Assembly (NCBI GenBank): GCA_038025085.1
Contig: CM076147.1
Coordinates: 43,112,766 to 43,176,765, forward strand
Length of the DNA: 64,000 nt
Direction: 5' to 3'
Origin: Tetragonia tetragonoides
Taxonomy: Eukaryota > Streptophyta > Magnoliopsida > Caryophyllales > Aizoaceae
Shown: piece after piece, positions 61,911-64,000 of the stretch
Position numbering within the stretch: the first letter of the stretch is position 1
How the letters are laid out: the number at the start of each line of letters is the position of its first letter
The notes under the pieces: model-generated
The model's database searches: none
What the model was told of the DNA's origin: nothing
The model's input: the letters and a program-made list of their open reading frames with translations, nothing else
Program-made: the position numbers and the translations under genes

Positions 61911-64000
61911 TCAGTCATCAAGTGTCGGGGACGGCTTGGTGCGGATGTTGGCCCGGTGTGACTTGTTGCGGGCGGAGTCCTCTGGATCTGCATGGTAGGG
62001 CTTCAAGCGACTCACATGAAAGACAAGGTGTACTTTCATCCAAGTCGGGGGTTCCACTTTGTAAGTCGTCTTGCCCAACCTTTTTGTGATAAGGATGGGG
62101 CCTTCATATTTGCGGACCAACCGCTTGTCACTTCCTCTAAGGAACCGCATCTGCTCTGGGTGGATCTTCACCATCACTAGGTCTCCCACTTCGAACTCTA
62201 GTGGCCTTCTCTTCTGATCAGCCCATTTCTTCATGTGTTTTGAAGCTTTTTCTAAGTAACCCCGAGCAATGTCAGTGTTTTGCTTCCATTCTCTGGTGAA
62301 ATCATAGGCTTTCTTGCTTCGGCCCTTGTAGTGATCATCCACTGTGTGTGGTAGGAGAGGTTGTTGTCCTATGACAATTTCGAAGGGACTTATGTTGGAT
62401 GAGGAGCTCTTCTGAGAATTGAAGCAGAGTTGGGCTACATCTAGCAGTCTCACCCATTCTTTCTTTCTGGTTGGCGCTCACGAAGTGTCGAAGGTATTCT
62501 TCGAGGAGCCCGTTGAACCTTTCTGTCTGTCCATCCGTCTGGGGATGGTACGCTGAAGACATGTTTACCTCTGACCCAAGAAGCTTGAAGAGTTCACCCC
62601 AGAAGATGCCTGTGAATCGAGGGTCTCGGTCACTCACAATGCTCCTCAGCAGCCCCTAGTACTTGACAATGTGTTTGAAGAAGAGGACGACTATCTCTTC
62701 TGCCCCGATCGCTTTCGGCATCGGGATGAACGTGGCATACTTCGAGAACCGATCCACTATCACCATGATCACCGACAAGGGTCCGACCTTCGGTAAACAA
62801 TTAATGAAGTCCATGGAGACACTCTCCCATGGTCTAGTCTAGCTCATCATATCATCCTTCATCTGGGGCCAGAAATACCGTTACTTTAACAAGCTCAAGG
62901 TTCGTTGCCACCCTGGATGTCCTGCTCAGAGGGTGTCATGACATTCACTCAGCAATTTCCTCCGAAGGCCCTCGGCCCTGGGAACATACAACCTATGTCC
63001 CTTTGTGAAGATAAGGCCATCTTCTATCCAGGATTGTCGCGTCTTCCCTTCTTTAATGAGTTGTTCGATGGTCTTCGCCATCGTATCTTGACCCAGATGC
63101 TGCTTGATCTGGTCACGGAATGTAGTGGCCACATGACTTGCCGACAAGTGAGCCATCTGCTTCAATGCAGCGAAGTCAGCGCAACGACTGAGAGCGTTCG
63201 CAACCTTGTTGTTGACCCCAGGTCTGTATGTGAACTCCACATCAAATTCCGCAAGAGATTCTTGCCACCGAGCCTGTCGACCAGTGAGTCTCGGGTGGGT
63301 TAAGAAATGGCTCGCCGCGGTGTTGTCTGTGCGAACGAGTAATTTCGAACCCAGAAGATAGTGTCTCCAGACCCTTAAGCAATCTACAATTGGCAGTAAC
63401 TCCTTCTCTTGAGCGGCATACTGCCTCTCGGCCCCATTCAGCTTGCGGCTCTCAAAAGCAACAGGGTGCCCTTCTTGAAGTAGAACTCCCCCGAGGGCAA
63501 AGTCTAAGGCATCAGTCTCGACCTCGAAAGGTTTTGTGACATCAGGGAGAGCCAACACTGGTTCCCCGGTTACCATCTTCTTCAAATTCTCGAACGCCTC
63601 ATTCTGTGATTCGGCCCAATTCCAACCTTCACACTTCTTGAGCAAGTCTGTGAGGGGAGCCACAATACCAGAATACCCTGCAATGAAACGCCGGTAGTAA
63701 TTAGCAAGGCCAAGGAAGGAACGGAGCTCGGAAACATTCTTCGGAGGCTACCACTCCTTAATGGCTGAGACTTTCTTAGGATCCATGCGCATCTTCCCCT
63801 TTCTTACAAATTGACCAAGGAAACTAATTTCTTCTTGTGCAAACGAACACTTCTCAGACTTCACGAAGAGGTGGTGCTCGCGCAACTTCTCGAACACAAG
63901 TCTTAAGTGTTCCAGGTGTTCACTCATGGTCTTGCTGTAGATCACAATATCATCGAGGTATACCACCACGAACTTATCCAAGTACCCATGGAATACATTG
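61911..64000 (-). pseudogene. gypsy pol fragment (RT, RNase H, integrase), broken
   Basis: Pieces in order on the minus strand: reverse transcriptase end with YLDDIVIYS (63981-63748), RNase H with [12 protein letters not shown] and the [11 protein letters not shown] stretch (63663-62926), integrase with SDRDPRFTG and HPQTDGQTERFN (62637-62335), and a C-terminal domain ending RLKPYHADPED (62453-61911). Stops lie between 62926 and 62637, and the two integrase frames overlap out of register near 62450. The usual ADALSR motif reads VANALSR. No chromodomain is visible before the stop at 61911. Confidence 0.9.

Larger units (their letters stand above)
61363..64000 (-). mobile_element. Ty3-gypsy LTR retrotransposon, partial (runs off the window)
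   Basis: The 3' LTR (61363-61869) and the C-terminal half of pol are present; the rest lies beyond 64000. It is inserted about 75 bases after the stop of AAA-ATPase 2: flanking sequence matches the gene 1 3' UTR up to GGATTACTCTTAG and then changes abruptly. A CTTAG-like 5-bp target duplication is predicted at the far end. Confidence 0.9.

Overview
This is plant nuclear DNA. It has intron-containing genes with GT/AG splice sites, Ty1-copia and Ty3-gypsy LTR retrotransposons, SINEs, MITEs and long AT or ATT microsatellites. The knottin peptides and gene set fit a eudicot, possibly Caryophyllales, but that placement is a weak inference.

Left part (1-10.4 kb): the C-terminal tail of a proline-rich protein, then two convergent housekeeping genes. 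The first is plastid aspartate carbamoyltransferase (+, 2241-5496, five coding exons, a SINE in intron 2), of pyrimidine synthesis. The second is MOCS3/CNX5 (-, 6258-10315), the E1-like adenylyltransferase plus rhodanese of molybdenum-cofactor synthesis and tRNA thiolation. The MOCS3 gene lacks the exons for about 60-70 central residues, including the segment expected to carry the conserved Asp of the adenylation site.

Knottin region (10.5-20 kb): two secreted cystine-knot peptide genes in tandem. Promoter and first-exon segments have been exchanged between them. A copy of gene 1 (promoter, signal-peptide exon, part of the intron) sits inside the intron of gene 2, between 62-bp direct repeats. 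Gene 2 therefore has two complete, phase-compatible first exons in front of one knottin exon. MITEs of Tourist-like and hAT-like type mark the block edges.

Right part (23-64 kb): a tandem array of a broken condensin subunit 2 (CAP-H) gene in three copies (A 23.8-32.7, B 33.5-43.4, C 51.3-57.4 kb). B and C are each followed by a BCS1-like AAA-ATPase gene (45.7-49.1 and 58.9-61.3 kb). Each CAP-H copy is preceded by a minisatellite with a 28-31 bp period centred on ACGCGT or close variants. Elements have inserted at different points of the array: an apparently intact copia element in exon 1 of A, a second copia element with stop codons but nearly identical LTRs in B, a SINE in C, two unrelated long-inverted-repeat elements behind B and C, and a gypsy element just past the second ATPase that runs off the window. 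The second ATPase has changed Walker A and Walker B residues.

Exon boundaries were inferred by hand from splice sites, reading frame and remembered family conservation. No search was run.
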